Below the pieces are notes generated by a model that was given only the letters and a program-made list of their open reading frames with translations, ran no database searches and was not told the origin of the DNA. A DNA stretch of 34,473 bases from Anaerolineae bacterium. GTDB lineage: Bacteria > Chloroflexota > Anaerolineae > Aggregatilineales > Phototrophicaceae. The stretch covers positions 1-34,473 of the forward strand of contig JAGWBD010000024.1 of NCBI GenBank assembly GCA_021296065.1, given 5' to 3'. Below are positions 24,611 to 32,945 of this stretch, piece after piece (the first letter of the stretch is position 1; each line of letters starts with the position of its first letter). Both the position numbers and the translations under genes were made by a program.

Positions 24611-27334
24611 ATGAGCCAGACCGGCGAGGGTCAGAGCGCGCTAAGCCGCGACATTCATTTGCTGGGGAACTTGCTGGGCGAACTGATCGTCGAGCAGCAC
24701 GGCGAGGACGCCCTGCGTCTGGTCGAAACCGTTCGCAAACTGGCCATCCGTCGCCGCGACGGGGAGGACCCCGCGTTGCTGGAAGAGCTGTGGCAGCGCG
24801 TCCTGGCGCTGGGGCCGGAGGAACGCGAGATACTGGTCAAGGCCTTCAGCAATTACTTTCAGTTGATCAATATCGCCGAGGACATCCAGCGCGCCCGCGT
24901 CCTGCGGCAACGCGCGCGCGACAGCATCGTGCGCGAGTCGCTGGCCGACGCCGTGCGCAGTCTGCAACGGGCCGGCCTGCAGGCAGGGGACCTGGCCGCG
25001 ATTTTCGATCAGTTGAGGGTGCGACTGGTGTTGACGGCGCATCCCTCCGAGGCCAAGCGCAAGGAGATGCTGGTCAAACTGCGGGCCATCTCCGAGATGA
25101 TGGACCGCCATGACCGCGAGGACTTTCCGCCACGCGAAAGCGCTGTCTTTCTGGAAGCGCTGCGTGAACAGATCGAGGCGCTGTGGCAGACGCCCACCAA
25201 CCGCAGCACGCGCAAGACGGTGATGGACGAGGTCGATTTCGGCCTCTGGTACCTGACCAGCGTCATCATGGACGTGGTGCTGGACGTCTACGAGGACCTG
25301 ATTCGCAGCCTTGATGAGGAATTCCCGGAGGCCGACTGGTCGCAGCCGCAGGGGCTGCTGCGTTTTGCCTCGTGGATCGGCGCCGACCGCGATGGCAACC
25401 CCAACGTCACCGCCGACGTCACCCTGCAGACCCTGGCGACGCTGCGGCGGGCAGCGCTGCAGGTATGGCTGCGCGAGGTGGCCCTGCTGCAGGAACATTT
25501 GACGCAAGCGGTCCGCGCGGACCATGATCTGAAGGACTTGCAGCAGGCGCTGGCCCGGCAGCCGGACGCGGCCTTGCTGGCCGAACGCTGGCCGGGTCAG
25601 CCCTGGCGACAGCTGCTGGAGGGAGTGCGCCGCCGCCTGCAGGCGACCCTGGAAGACTTGCCGCAGGGCTATCGCGACAGTCGCGAACTGATCGCTGATC
25701 TGGAGCGCATCCGCCACAGCCTGCTGGCCAACGACAGCCGCCTCGTCGCCAACGGTTCCCTGCTGCGCCTGATCCGCAAGGTGCGGCTTTTCGGCCTGCA
25801 TCTGGTGCCGCTGGAGTTGCGCGAGGACGCCGGCTTGCAGCGCGCGGCGCTGGTCGAGCTCTTCCGCCACTATGGCATTGAGGAGGACTATGAGGGCCTT
25901 GACGAGGCGGCGAAGCAGGCCCTGCTGACGCGCGAGATCGCCAACCCGCGGCCTTTCTTCCCGGTGGACGTCAGCCCCTTTTCGGAAGACACGCAGCGCG
26001 TCATTGGCGCCTGGCGCATGGTGGCCCAGGCCCATGCACGCTACGGCACGATCGCCATCGACACCTTTATCGGCAGCATGAGCCAGGCGCCCAGCGACAT
26101 GCTGGCCATGTTGCTGCTGGCCAGCGAGGTCGGAGTCGACGAGGACCTGGAGCTGGTGCCGCTCTTCGAGACCATTGATGACCTGCGTGACGGCCCGGCG
26201 ATCATGCGCGCGCTGTTTGCCAACGAGGCCTGGCAGCGCTACCTGCAGGCGCGGGGCCGTCGCCGCGGCCTGCACCAGCAGGTGATGGTCGGCTATTCTG
26301 ACAGCAGCAAGGACGGCGGCTACCTGGCTTCCAACTGGCATTTGTACCGCGCGCAGCAGGAGCTGACGGTGACCTGCGCCGAACATGGCATTGCGCTGCA
26401 ACTCTTCCACGGACGCGGCGGCAGCATCAGCCGTGGCGGCGGCCCCACCAATCTGGCGATTCTTGCCCTCCCGCCCGGGTCGCTGACCTACGGCACCAAA
26501 ATCACCGAGCAGGGCGAGGTCATCGCCTACCGCTATGGCAACCGCGACATTGGCCGGCGCCACCTGCACCAGGTGATGCACGCCATGATGCTGGCGCTGG
26601 GCGCCCCGCAGGAAACGCGCGTGGAACAGGTCTGGATGAACGCCATGGGCGAACTGGCGGAACTGGGCCAGCAGGCCTGGCGTGATTTCGTCTACGGCAG
26701 CGAGGACTTTCTGACCTTCTGGCAACAGGCCACGCCGATCGGCGAACTGGCGCGTTTGCCCATCAGCTCGCGTCCCGCCAAACGCAACGCCGGCGGCGGT
26801 TTCGCCTCGATTCGCGCCATCCCCTGGACCTTTTCCTGGATGCAGAGCCGGGCGATTGTGCCCAGCTGGTTCGGCGTGGGCCATGCGCTTGAGACCTGGT
26901 GTGAACGGGAAGAGGACGGCCTCGAACTGCTGCGCGAGATGTACCGCAGCTGGCCCTTCTTCAACGCCGTGCTGGAAAACGCGCAGCTGGACGTGGCCAA
27001 GGCGGACCTGGGCATCGCCGGGCTTTACGCGCGCGAACTGGTGGCGGACTCTGCGCTTCGGCAGCGTTATTTCCGTCGCATTGAGGAGGAGCACGAACGC
27101 ACGCGGCGCCTGCTTTGCGCGGTCACCGGGCAGGACAATTTGCTGGACAACAACCCGGTCATCCGCCTGTCCATCGAACGGCGTAACCCCTACGTCGACC
27201 CTCTCAATTTCATCCAGGTGGCCCTGTTGCAGGAATTGCGCGCTGACCCCGACGGGCCGGGTCAGGAGGCCGTGTTGCGCGAGGTGCTGGCGACCATCAG
27301 CGGTATCGCGGCCGGCATGAAGACGACGGGCTGA
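24611..27334 (+). CDS. ppc: Phosphoenolpyruvate carboxylase
   Basis: A 907-residue enzyme that carboxylates PEP with bicarbonate to oxaloacetate, refilling the TCA cycle. Catalytic landmarks are intact: His144 in LTAHPSEAKR, GADRDGNPNVT, GYSDSSKDGG near 560, His600 in LFHGRGGSISRGGGP, and the C-terminal IAAGMKTTG end. The length equals the bacterial norm. The ATG at 24611 has a GGAG ribosome site 7 nt upstream, which rules out the 11-residue extension to 24578. MurQ follows after 10 bp. Nearby malonyl-CoA-synthetase-like and Ldh2-type genes suggest a C3/C4 acid theme. Confidence 0.97.
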   Translation: MSQTGEGQSALSRDIHLLGNLLGELIVEQHGEDALRLVETVRKLAIRRRDGEDPALLEELWQRVLALGPEEREILVKAFSNYFQLINIAEDIQRARVLRQRARDSIVRESLADAVRSLQRAGLQAGDLAAIFDQLRVRLVLTAHPSEAKRKEMLVKLRAISEMMDRHDREDFPPRESAVFLEALREQIEALWQTPTNRSTRKTVMDEVDFGLWYLTSVIMDVVLDVYEDLIRSLDEEFPEADWSQPQGLLRFASWIGADRDGNPNVTADVTLQTLATLRRAALQVWLREVALLQEHLTQAVRADHDLKDLQQALARQPDAALLAERWPGQPWRQLLEGVRRRLQATLEDLPQGYRDSRELIADLERIRHSLLANDSRLVANGSLLRLIRKVRLFGLHLVPLELREDAGLQRAALVELFRHYGIEEDYEGLDEAAKQALLTREIANPRPFFPVDVSPFSEDTQRVIGAWRMVAQAHARYGTIAIDTFIGSMSQAPSDMLAMLLLASEVGVDEDLELVPLFETIDDLRDGPAIMRALFANEAWQRYLQARGRRRGLHQQVMVGYSDSSKDGGYLASNWHLYRAQQELTVTCAEHGIALQLFHGRGGSISRGGGPTNLAILALPPGSLTYGTKITEQGEVIAYRYGNRDIGRRHLHQVMHAMMLALGAPQETRVEQVWMNAMGELAELGQQAWRDFVYGSEDFLTFWQQATPIGELARLPISSRPAKRNAGGGFASIRAIPWTFSWMQSRAIVPSWFGVGHALETWCEREEDGLELLREMYRSWPFFNAVLENAQLDVAKADLGIAGLYARELVADSALRQRYFRRIEEEHERTRRLLCAVTGQDNLLDNNPVIRLSIERRNPYVDPLNFIQVALLQELRADPDGPGQEAVLREVLATISGIAAGMKTTG

Positions 27335-27344
27335 GCGACGGTTC

Positions 27345-28256
27345 ATGGTGTCCGAATCACCCAGGCACACGGAAGCGCAAAACCCGGCCAGCCGCGGTCT
27401 TGACCGCATGTCGACGCTGGACGTCGTCACCCTGATGAACGCGGAGGACGCAGGAGTCGCTGCGGCGGTCAGGGACGCGCTGCCGCGGGTGGCGCAGGCG
27501 GCGGAGTGCATCGCCAGGCGTCTGCGCGCTGGAGGGCGACTGATCTACCTGGGCGCGGGCACCAGCGGTCGCCTCGGCGTGCTGGACGCCGTGGAGTGCG
27601 GCCCGACCTTCAGCGCGCCGGCGGAGCAGGTGCAGGGCGTGTTGGCGGGCGGCATCGGCGCCATGATGCTTTCGGTGGAAGGTGCGGAGGACAGCGCGGA
27701 GGACGGGGCGATGACCCTGCAGGCGCTGGACCTGACGGCGCGCGACGCGGTGGTCGGCATCGCCGCCAGCGGACGCACGCCCTTCGTGCTGGGGGCCCTG
27801 GCCTACGCAAGGGAGGCTGGCGCCTTTACGGCGGGAATCAGTTGCAGCGCGCCGGCGCCGCTGCTGGATGTGGCGGAGATCGGCATTGCGGCCATCACCG
27901 GGCCGGAGTTGATCGCGGGCTCCACGCGTCTCAAGGCCGGTACGGCGCAGAAGATGGTGCTCAACATGCTGAGCACAGCCTCCATGATTCGTCTCGGCAA
28001 GGTACACGACAACCTGATGGTGGACCTGCGCGTCAGCAACACGAAACTTGCATTGCGGGCGCGGCGTATGGTGGCGCAGCTGGGCGGCGTCAGCGAATTG
28101 CGGGCGGCCGAATTGCTGGAGCAGACGGGTCAGACGGTCAAGCCGGCCGTGTTGATGGCGCGCTGCGGCCTTGACGCAGAATCGGCGCGGGCGCGGCTGG
28201 CGGCCTGCGACGGCGTGCTGCGCGCGGCGCTGGAATTGCAGCGAGAAAGAGGGTAG
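27345..28256 (+). CDS. murQ: N-acetylmuramic acid 6-phosphate etherase
   Basis: A 303-residue SIS-domain lyase that cleaves the lactyl ether of MurNAc-6-phosphate, giving GlcNAc-6-phosphate and D-lactate in cell-wall recycling. ESPRHTEAQNPASRGLD at the start, LGAGTSGRLGVLDAVECGPTF, the VEGAEDSAEDG block and LKAGTAQKMVLNMLSTASM are the MurQ signatures. The ATG at 27345 is 10 bp after ppc. Only 2 bp separate its stop from an Ldh2-type dehydrogenase gene, so a D-lactate or hydroxyacid link is tempting but inferred. No AnmK or MurNAc transporter gene is in view. Confidence 0.95.
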   Translation: MVSESPRHTEAQNPASRGLDRMSTLDVVTLMNAEDAGVAAAVRDALPRVAQAAECIARRLRAGGRLIYLGAGTSGRLGVLDAVECGPTFSAPAEQVQGVLAGGIGAMMLSVEGAEDSAEDGAMTLQALDLTARDAVVGIAASGRTPFVLGALAYAREAGAFTAGISCSAPAPLLDVAEIGIAAITGPELIAGSTRLKAGTAQKMVLNMLSTASMIRLGKVHDNLMVDLRVSNTKLALRARRMVAQLGGVSELRAAELLEQTGQTVKPAVLMARCGLDAESARARLAACDGVLRAALELQRERG

Positions 28257-28258
28257 CC

Positions 28259-29296
28259 ATGCCACTGGTCAGCGCGGAGCAACTGACGGACTTTTCCAGT
28301 CGTCTCTACCGGGCCACCGGCGCGCCGCCGGACATCGCGGACTTCGTGGCGCAGACCCTGGTGGACGCCAACCTCGGCGGCCACGATTCGCACGGCGTGA
28401 TGCGGCACGAAAGCTATTTGCGCCAGGTGAAGGAAGGCGTCATCCAGCCCGCGATGCGGCCGCGCATCAAACATCGTCACGGCGCCATTGCAGTGGTCGA
28501 TTGCCGCCGCGGCTACGGCCAGGTCGGCGCGCGTTATGGCGCGGCGCAATTGCGCGGCCTGGCGCGCGAACACGGCGTGGCGGCTGTCTCGTTGGCCAAC
28601 TGCAACCACATCGGTCGCCTGGGTGAATACGCGGCCTGGCTGGCGGACGAGGGTCTGGTGGGCCTGGTGATGGTCGGCATCCCCGGCGCCCTGGTGGCGC
28701 CCTGGGGCGGACGCGAACGCGTCACCGGCACCAATCCGATGGCATGGGGCGTCCCGACGGGGCGCGGGCCGATGGTGCTGGACTTCGCCACCTCGATTGT
28801 GGCGGCGGGCAAGATGAACATCTACAGCGACAAGGGCGAGCTGATCCCGGAGGGCTGGGTGCTGGATTCGGAAGGGCAGCCGACTCGCGATCCGGACAAG
28901 CTCTTTGAGGGCGGCATGCTGTTGCCTTTTGGCACTTACAAGGGTTATGGTCTGAACCTGATGATGGCGCTGATCCCGGTGCTGCTGGCCGGGACCGTGC
29001 CCTCGGGCGCGAAGGGCGCCGACCTGTATGGCAACCCCACGCTGATGCTGGCGCTCTCGATTGAGCATTTCGGCGAGCTGGAGGACTTCACGGCCATGGC
29101 CGACGAGCTCCGCGAAAACGCGCACAGGATCCGTCCGGCGGAGGGACACGACCTGGTGCTGCTGCCCGGCGAGCCGGAGGAGCGGGCCAGGCTTCAACGT
29201 CAACGCGAGGGCATCCCCTTGCCGGAGCGGACCTGGTCGACATTGCAGTCGCTGGCGCGTGAGTGGGGCATCGAGCCGCTGGTGGCGGACCGGTAA
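28259..29296 (+). CDS. Ldh family oxidoreductase (malate/L-sulfolactate/L-lactate dehydrogenase type)
   Basis: A 345-residue NAD(P)-dependent 2-hydroxyacid dehydrogenase of the Ldh_2 fold, unrelated to classical lactate dehydrogenase. GGHDSHGVMRHESY near 40-53 holds the conserved SHG, NCNHIGRLGEYA is the active-site histidine block, and GTNPMAWGVPT with VLDFATSI forms the cofactor region. Members oxidise malate, lactate, sulfolactate or ureidoglycolate. The ATG has a GAGGG ribosome site and lies 2 bp after murQ, so it is the last gene of the operon. The gene downstream is convergent. Confidence 0.92.
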   Translation: MPLVSAEQLTDFSSRLYRATGAPPDIADFVAQTLVDANLGGHDSHGVMRHESYLRQVKEGVIQPAMRPRIKHRHGAIAVVDCRRGYGQVGARYGAAQLRGLAREHGVAAVSLANCNHIGRLGEYAAWLADEGLVGLVMVGIPGALVAPWGGRERVTGTNPMAWGVPTGRGPMVLDFATSIVAAGKMNIYSDKGELIPEGWVLDSEGQPTRDPDKLFEGGMLLPFGTYKGYGLNLMMALIPVLLAGTVPSGAKGADLYGNPTLMLALSIEHFGELEDFTAMADELRENAHRIRPAEGHDLVLLPGEPEERARLQRQREGIPLPERTWSTLQSLAREWGIEPLVADR

Positions 29297-29423
29297 CGCC
29301 TTCGTGTACTCCGGCCCCATTCAGATGGCACGGGGCCCTCGCGGGGGGGGGAACCCCGACACTGGCAAGACCACAGCTGGCTGTACAACGAAGGCTCGCA
29401 AACCGTCCGGCGTCCGAAGTGAC

Positions 29424-30230
29424 TCAGTCGCTGACACTCACCAGGGACTCGTGAATCCAGCCGTTGGCGCCGTAGCAACTGGCGGGCAACCAGCCCTCCA
29501 CCGTCGGCGGCCAGACGGTCAGGGACCAGCCGATGCCGCACCAGCGCAAGTGGAGATGCTCCTGCCCCGGGCCGCTGCGGATGGCGGCGGGGCCGCTGGT
29601 CACGGTGGCCTGTTGCCCGCTGGCGGGCCGGCCGCTTTCGCCAGGGGCAACTGGCGCCACAGCGGGTTGGACCGGCGCGGCTTCGTATCGCACCAGGGGC
29701 TCGTAAATCCAGCCATTGGCGCCGTAGCAACTGGCGGGCAGCCAATTGTCCACCGCCGGCGGGAAGACCGTCAGAGGCGCGCCGTCAGCGCACCAGGCAA
29801 GTTGGGAATGTTGTTGCCCGGGGCCGCTGCGGATGCGGGCGGGGCCGTCGATCACTGTGGCCAGCTGACCGATACGAAACGATGTTTTCCCCTGGTCGGC
29901 CACCGATACCGGATTGTATATTCGGGTTCCCAGGACGGGTTCGCCCGAAGCCGAGATGTACCGGACACAGCTGTCGGGACCGTCGTCGAACCAGCCGTTG
30001 CCCGCAGAGACTCTTTCGGCCCAGTTCGAAATGGCCTCCAGCTGCAGGAGTCGTTGGAGTTCTGTTCCCTCTCCAGCAAAGAGAACGGGAAAACCTTGCA
30101 GTTCTGCAATTCTCGCCCTTTTGGCAGCGCTTAACCCTGGTCCCGGGTTCTCTACGCAACGTTCCTAGGCTGCAACAGGGCTCCATGGAAGGAAGAACAG
30201 CATGGCGACTGCCAATCCGTAGACTTTCAC
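29424..30230 (-). pseudogene. Secreted SH3-repeat protein gene interrupted by an in-frame TAG
   Basis: Reading the minus strand from GTG at 30230, after a perfect GGAGGT ribosome site with 6-nt spacing, gives a signal peptide (MKVYGLAVAMLFFLPWSPVAA), then TAG at 30167-30165, then an unbroken frame (ERCVENPGPGLSAAKRARIAELQGF...) to the stop at 29424. The whole would be about 268 codons. The C-terminal part carries two 84-residue-spaced SH3b-like repeats ending in NWLPASCYGANGWIYEPLV and GWLPASCYGANGWIHESLV, each with GPA.IRSGPGQ. A conventional ORF caller would report only 29424-29903 from a GTG at 29903. TAG is a normal stop elsewhere here, so this is a nonsense mutation (CAG to TAG would suffice) or a base error. 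The likely intact role is an exported wall- or ligand-binding protein. Confidence 0.75.
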
Positions 30231-30424
30231 TGTTTTACCTCCAGCCAAATCGCTCAGATCCAAAGCACAAAGATAACGGTTTCTTAACAGACAGGCGAAT
30301 CCACCGCCGCTATAAATCTTTGATAACAGGCATTATCATTAGTAATAGTCTTCTTTAAAGTGTTGTTTCGTAAGGCGTCTGCCATTGCAAGCGGGACACT
30401 TATACTTTCAAACAAGATCTGCGA
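30231..30424. other. AT-rich intergenic block upstream of the SH3-repeat gene
   Basis: The 194 bases between the SH3-repeat gene start and the dehydratase stop at 30425 are much richer in A and T than the rest of the window, with several TATAAA-, GATAAT- and TTATAG-like words on both strands. A promoter for the SH3-repeat gene should lie here, but no single -35/-10 pair stands out. Confidence 0.4.
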
Positions 30425-31597
30425 TCAAGGCTGGAATGTCAACTCCTCCCGACTTTCGATTTTGCTCTCGTCCAGCACCAAGCCCAGCCCCGGCGACTCC
30501 GGCAGCGCAAGGTGGCCCTCCTGCGGCTCGTATTGCGTTGTCTGGAAGTGCTGTTTTGGCGGCTGGTGGTAGACCAGGTATTCGACCCAGGGCACGGTGG
30601 CGGGCGACTGGGAGGCCGCCACGTGCAGCGCGGGCAGCAGTGAGTGGCCGTGGGCGATGAAGGGCACCTCAAAGGCCGAGGCCAGCGCGCAAATCTTCAC
30701 GGTTTCGGAGATTCCGCCGGTCCAGTCAGGGTCGTTTTGCAGGACGTCAACGGCGTCATTCACGAGCAGTTCCTTGCTCTGCCAGCGTGTGTAGACGTGC
30801 TCGCCGGTGGCGATCGGCACGCGTGACGCCTGGCGCAGTTTGCGGAACTCCCGGATGCGTTCCGGTGCGATTGGTTCTTCCATCCAGGTGGGGTTGAGCG
30901 GTTCCAGCGCCTGCAACATTTGCCGCGCGTAGGGGACGGTCCAGCTGGTAAAGGCGTCGAACATCAGCGGATAGTGCGGGCCGACGGCGTCACGCAGGGC
31001 CTGCGCCAGGGCGATGTTGCATTCCAGCCCCTCCTGACCGGCGCCGGGCCCGAAGTGGAAGAACCACTTTTGTGCGGGGAAACCCTGCGCCTGGAAGTCC
31101 GCCGCGCCCTGCGTCGCTTCTTCTGGTTCGATCGAATGGCCCAGCATGCTGGCGTAGGCCGGCACCTGCGAACGCGTCGGGCCGCCCAGCAGGCGGTAGA
31201 CGGGCTGGCCCCAGGCCCTTCCCTTCAGGTCCCAGAGCGCGCAATCGATGGCGCTGATGGCGGTCATGAACACGCCGGAGCGGCCGTGACGGTCCAGGCG
31301 CAGCAAGATTTCAAAAAGCAATTCAGTCGCCAGGGCATCCTGACCCAGCAGCAGGGGACGCAATTGGGTGGCGATCAGGTAGGCCTGGCGCGCTTCGATG
31401 GGCCCGAACAGGCCGGAGACTTCGCCCTCTGCGTGGATCTCGACGAATATGTGCCTGAGTTCGCTTTTGCGTTGGTTGGGCGGGTAAGGATGGACCTGGT
31501 CGGGATAGAGGTCCAGCGGCAAGGAAACGCGCATTCGGCCGGCGGGTTCTTCCCAGGGCGCGCGGACTTCGAAAAAGACGATGTCATTTATCTTCAC
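30425..31597 (-). CDS. Mandelate racemase/enolase superfamily sugar-acid dehydratase
   Basis: A 390-residue enzyme of the mandelate-racemase branch. Metal ligands are Asp214 in LMFDAF, Glu240/241 in WMEEPI and Glu266 in ATGEHVY; the acid/base candidates are Lys177 in AQKWFFHFGPG and His316/His318 in AHGHS. The KWFFHFGPG wording resembles L-rhamnonate dehydratase, so dehydration of a sugar acid to a 2-keto-3-deoxy acid is the best guess. The GTG at 31597 with GAGGT eight nt upstream is a better start than the ORF edge at 31741. A TATACT -10-like box lies on the minus strand at 31661-31666. The FAH-type and beta-hydroxyacid dehydrogenase genes elsewhere in the window could process its product. 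Confidence 0.9.
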   Translation of the reverse strand: MKINDIVFFEVRAPWEEPAGRMRVSLPLDLYPDQVHPYPPNQRKSELRHIFVEIHAEGEVSGLFGPIEARQAYLIATQLRPLLLGQDALATELLFEILLRLDRHGRSGVFMTAISAIDCALWDLKGRAWGQPVYRLLGGPTRSQVPAYASMLGHSIEPEEATQGAADFQAQGFPAQKWFFHFGPGAGQEGLECNIALAQALRDAVGPHYPLMFDAFTSWTVPYARQMLQALEPLNPTWMEEPIAPERIREFRKLRQASRVPIATGEHVYTRWQSKELLVNDAVDVLQNDPDWTGGISETVKICALASAFEVPFIAHGHSLLPALHVAASQSPATVPWVEYLVYHQPPKQHFQTTQYEPQEGHLALPESPGLGLVLDESKIESREELTFQP

Positions 31598-31726
31598 GGA
31601 AAATACCTCAGTGTGTGGATTGAGAGCCGGACGAACCGGAACTTGAGGAAAGAGTCGGCCAGTATAACGGCGTCCAACGCGGCCGGCCAGGTCGGTGGCG
31701 GACTTCAATTGTTGCCGGTCCGGGGA

Positions 31727-31732
31727 TATAGT
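31727..31732 (+). promoter_or_regulatory. Possible -10 box of the beta-propeller gene
   Basis: TATAGT lies 42 bp before the ATG at 31774. A -35 candidate 17 nt upstream (TTCAAT at 31704) is poor. Confidence 0.3.
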
Positions 31733-31773
31733 TTGCTGCAACTGTTGGTCATACAGACCTTGCGCAGCAAGCC

Positions 31774-32934
31774 ATGCCGATCGTCGACCACCCCTGCCCC
31801 GTCACGCGAATCACGGATGGCCCGGGCCACCACTTTTTCGGCTACTACGACAAGACGCCCTGGGACGCGGGCGGCCGCCATATACTTGCGCTGCAGGTGC
31901 CTTTCATGGACCGTCCGCCAACGCCGGGAGACGTCGCCACAATTGGCATGCTGGACAGCCGCGACGACTATCGCTGGCAGACCCTGGCCGAGAGCAGGGT
32001 CTGGTGTTGGCAGCAGGGCAACATGCTGCAGTGGTTCCCCTGCGGTCCACAGCGCCGCATCCTTTTCAATTCCCGCACTGGAGATTCCTGCGTAACCTGC
32101 GTCCTCGATCTGGAGACGGGCAAGAGTGATTTGTTGCCGCGTCCCGTCTGTGCGCTCGCGCCGGACGGCGCGGTAGCCATGTCGCTAAACTTCGCGCGCC
32201 TGGCGCGCACCCGTCCCGGCTACGGTTACGTCGGCCTGCCGGACCGCAGCGCCGGGAAACGTGCGCCGGAGGATGACGGGGTCTGGCACATGGATCTCGA
32301 CACCGGTGACTGTCGGCTGATCGTCAGTCTGGCGCAGCTGGCGGACCTGGAGGCGGTCGACTCAATGCAGGGAGTCGACCACTGGGTGAACCACCTGGAG
32401 TGGAACCCGGCGGGGAGCCGTGTTTCCTTCCTGCACCGCTGGCCCTCGCCGAAAGGCTTCCATACTCGTTTGTTCACGGTGGACCCCCACGGCGGCAATC
32501 TCAGCTTGCTGGAAGGGTGCGGGGTCGTGTCGCACTACGACTGGCGCGATGACGAACACCTTCTGGCCTGGACGCGGCACAATGGCGCAGATCATTTCCA
32601 TCTTTACAGCGACCCGTCCGGCGAGGCCGCGGTGGTCGGCGCCGACACCCTGACCCGGGACGGGCACAACTCTTTCAGCCCCGACCGTCAGTGGCTCCTG
32701 AGCGACAGCTATCCCGACCCGTCCCGCCATGAACGCCTGCTGATGCTGTATCACCTGGCGAGCGACACGCGCTTCGACCTCGGACGCTTCCATTCGGACC
32801 CAAAAATCAGCGGTGAAATCCGCTGCGACCTGCATCCCCGCTGGAAGCGCGACGGGCGCATGGTGTGCATCGACTCGATTCACGAAGGCACGCGTCAGAT
32901 GTACGTGCTGGACGTGTCGTCGCTTACAGGTTGA
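31774..32934 (+). CDS. WD40/PD40-like beta-propeller protein, oligogalacturonate-lyase-like
   Basis: A 386-residue protein made of repeated propeller blades: HFFGYYDKTPWDAGGRHILAL, NMLQWFPCGPQRRILFNSR, VNHLEWNPAGSRVSFLHRW, DGHNSFSPDRQWLLSDSYP and CDLHPRWKRDGRMVCIDSIHEGTRQMYVLDVS. This is the pattern of TolB-like and oligogalacturonate-lyase-like propellers of heterotrophic bacteria. No signal peptide is seen, so the protein should be cytoplasmic, where oligouronide lyases also work. No ribosome site is obvious. It is divergent from the sugar-acid dehydratase and may share its regulation. Lyase activity is not proven. Confidence 0.85.
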   Translation: MPIVDHPCPVTRITDGPGHHFFGYYDKTPWDAGGRHILALQVPFMDRPPTPGDVATIGMLDSRDDYRWQTLAESRVWCWQQGNMLQWFPCGPQRRILFNSRTGDSCVTCVLDLETGKSDLLPRPVCALAPDGAVAMSLNFARLARTRPGYGYVGLPDRSAGKRAPEDDGVWHMDLDTGDCRLIVSLAQLADLEAVDSMQGVDHWVNHLEWNPAGSRVSFLHRWPSPKGFHTRLFTVDPHGGNLSLLEGCGVVSHYDWRDDEHLLAWTRHNGADHFHLYSDPSGEAAVVGADTLTRDGHNSFSPDRQWLLSDSYPDPSRHERLLMLYHLASDTRFDLGRFHSDPKISGEIRCDLHPRWKRDGRMVCIDSIHEGTRQMYVLDVSSLTG

Positions 32935-32945
32935 GTGGGCTGCGC

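Noticed and set aside
24641-27511. A 956-codon open frame on the minus strand
   Set aside because: It is antisense to ppc, whose catalytic motifs are complete. The antisense product is rich in Gln, Arg and His with no domain pattern, as expected from a GC-rich shadow frame.
28130-29320. A 396-codon minus-strand frame
   Set aside because: It is antisense to the Ldh2-type gene and the end of murQ, both with family motifs, and its composition is shadow-like.
29339-29363. G9 run flanked by GGGGCCC and AACCCCG in the ldh/SH3 gap, considered as terminator or phase-variable tract
   Set aside because: It lies in a convergent intergenic space, the pairing is poor and no T run follows, so neither role is supported.
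30165-30167. TAG as a sense codon (recoding) in the SH3-repeat gene
   Set aside because: TAG ends several intact genes in the window (stops at 4859, 6766, 24504 and 28256), so general reassignment is ruled out.
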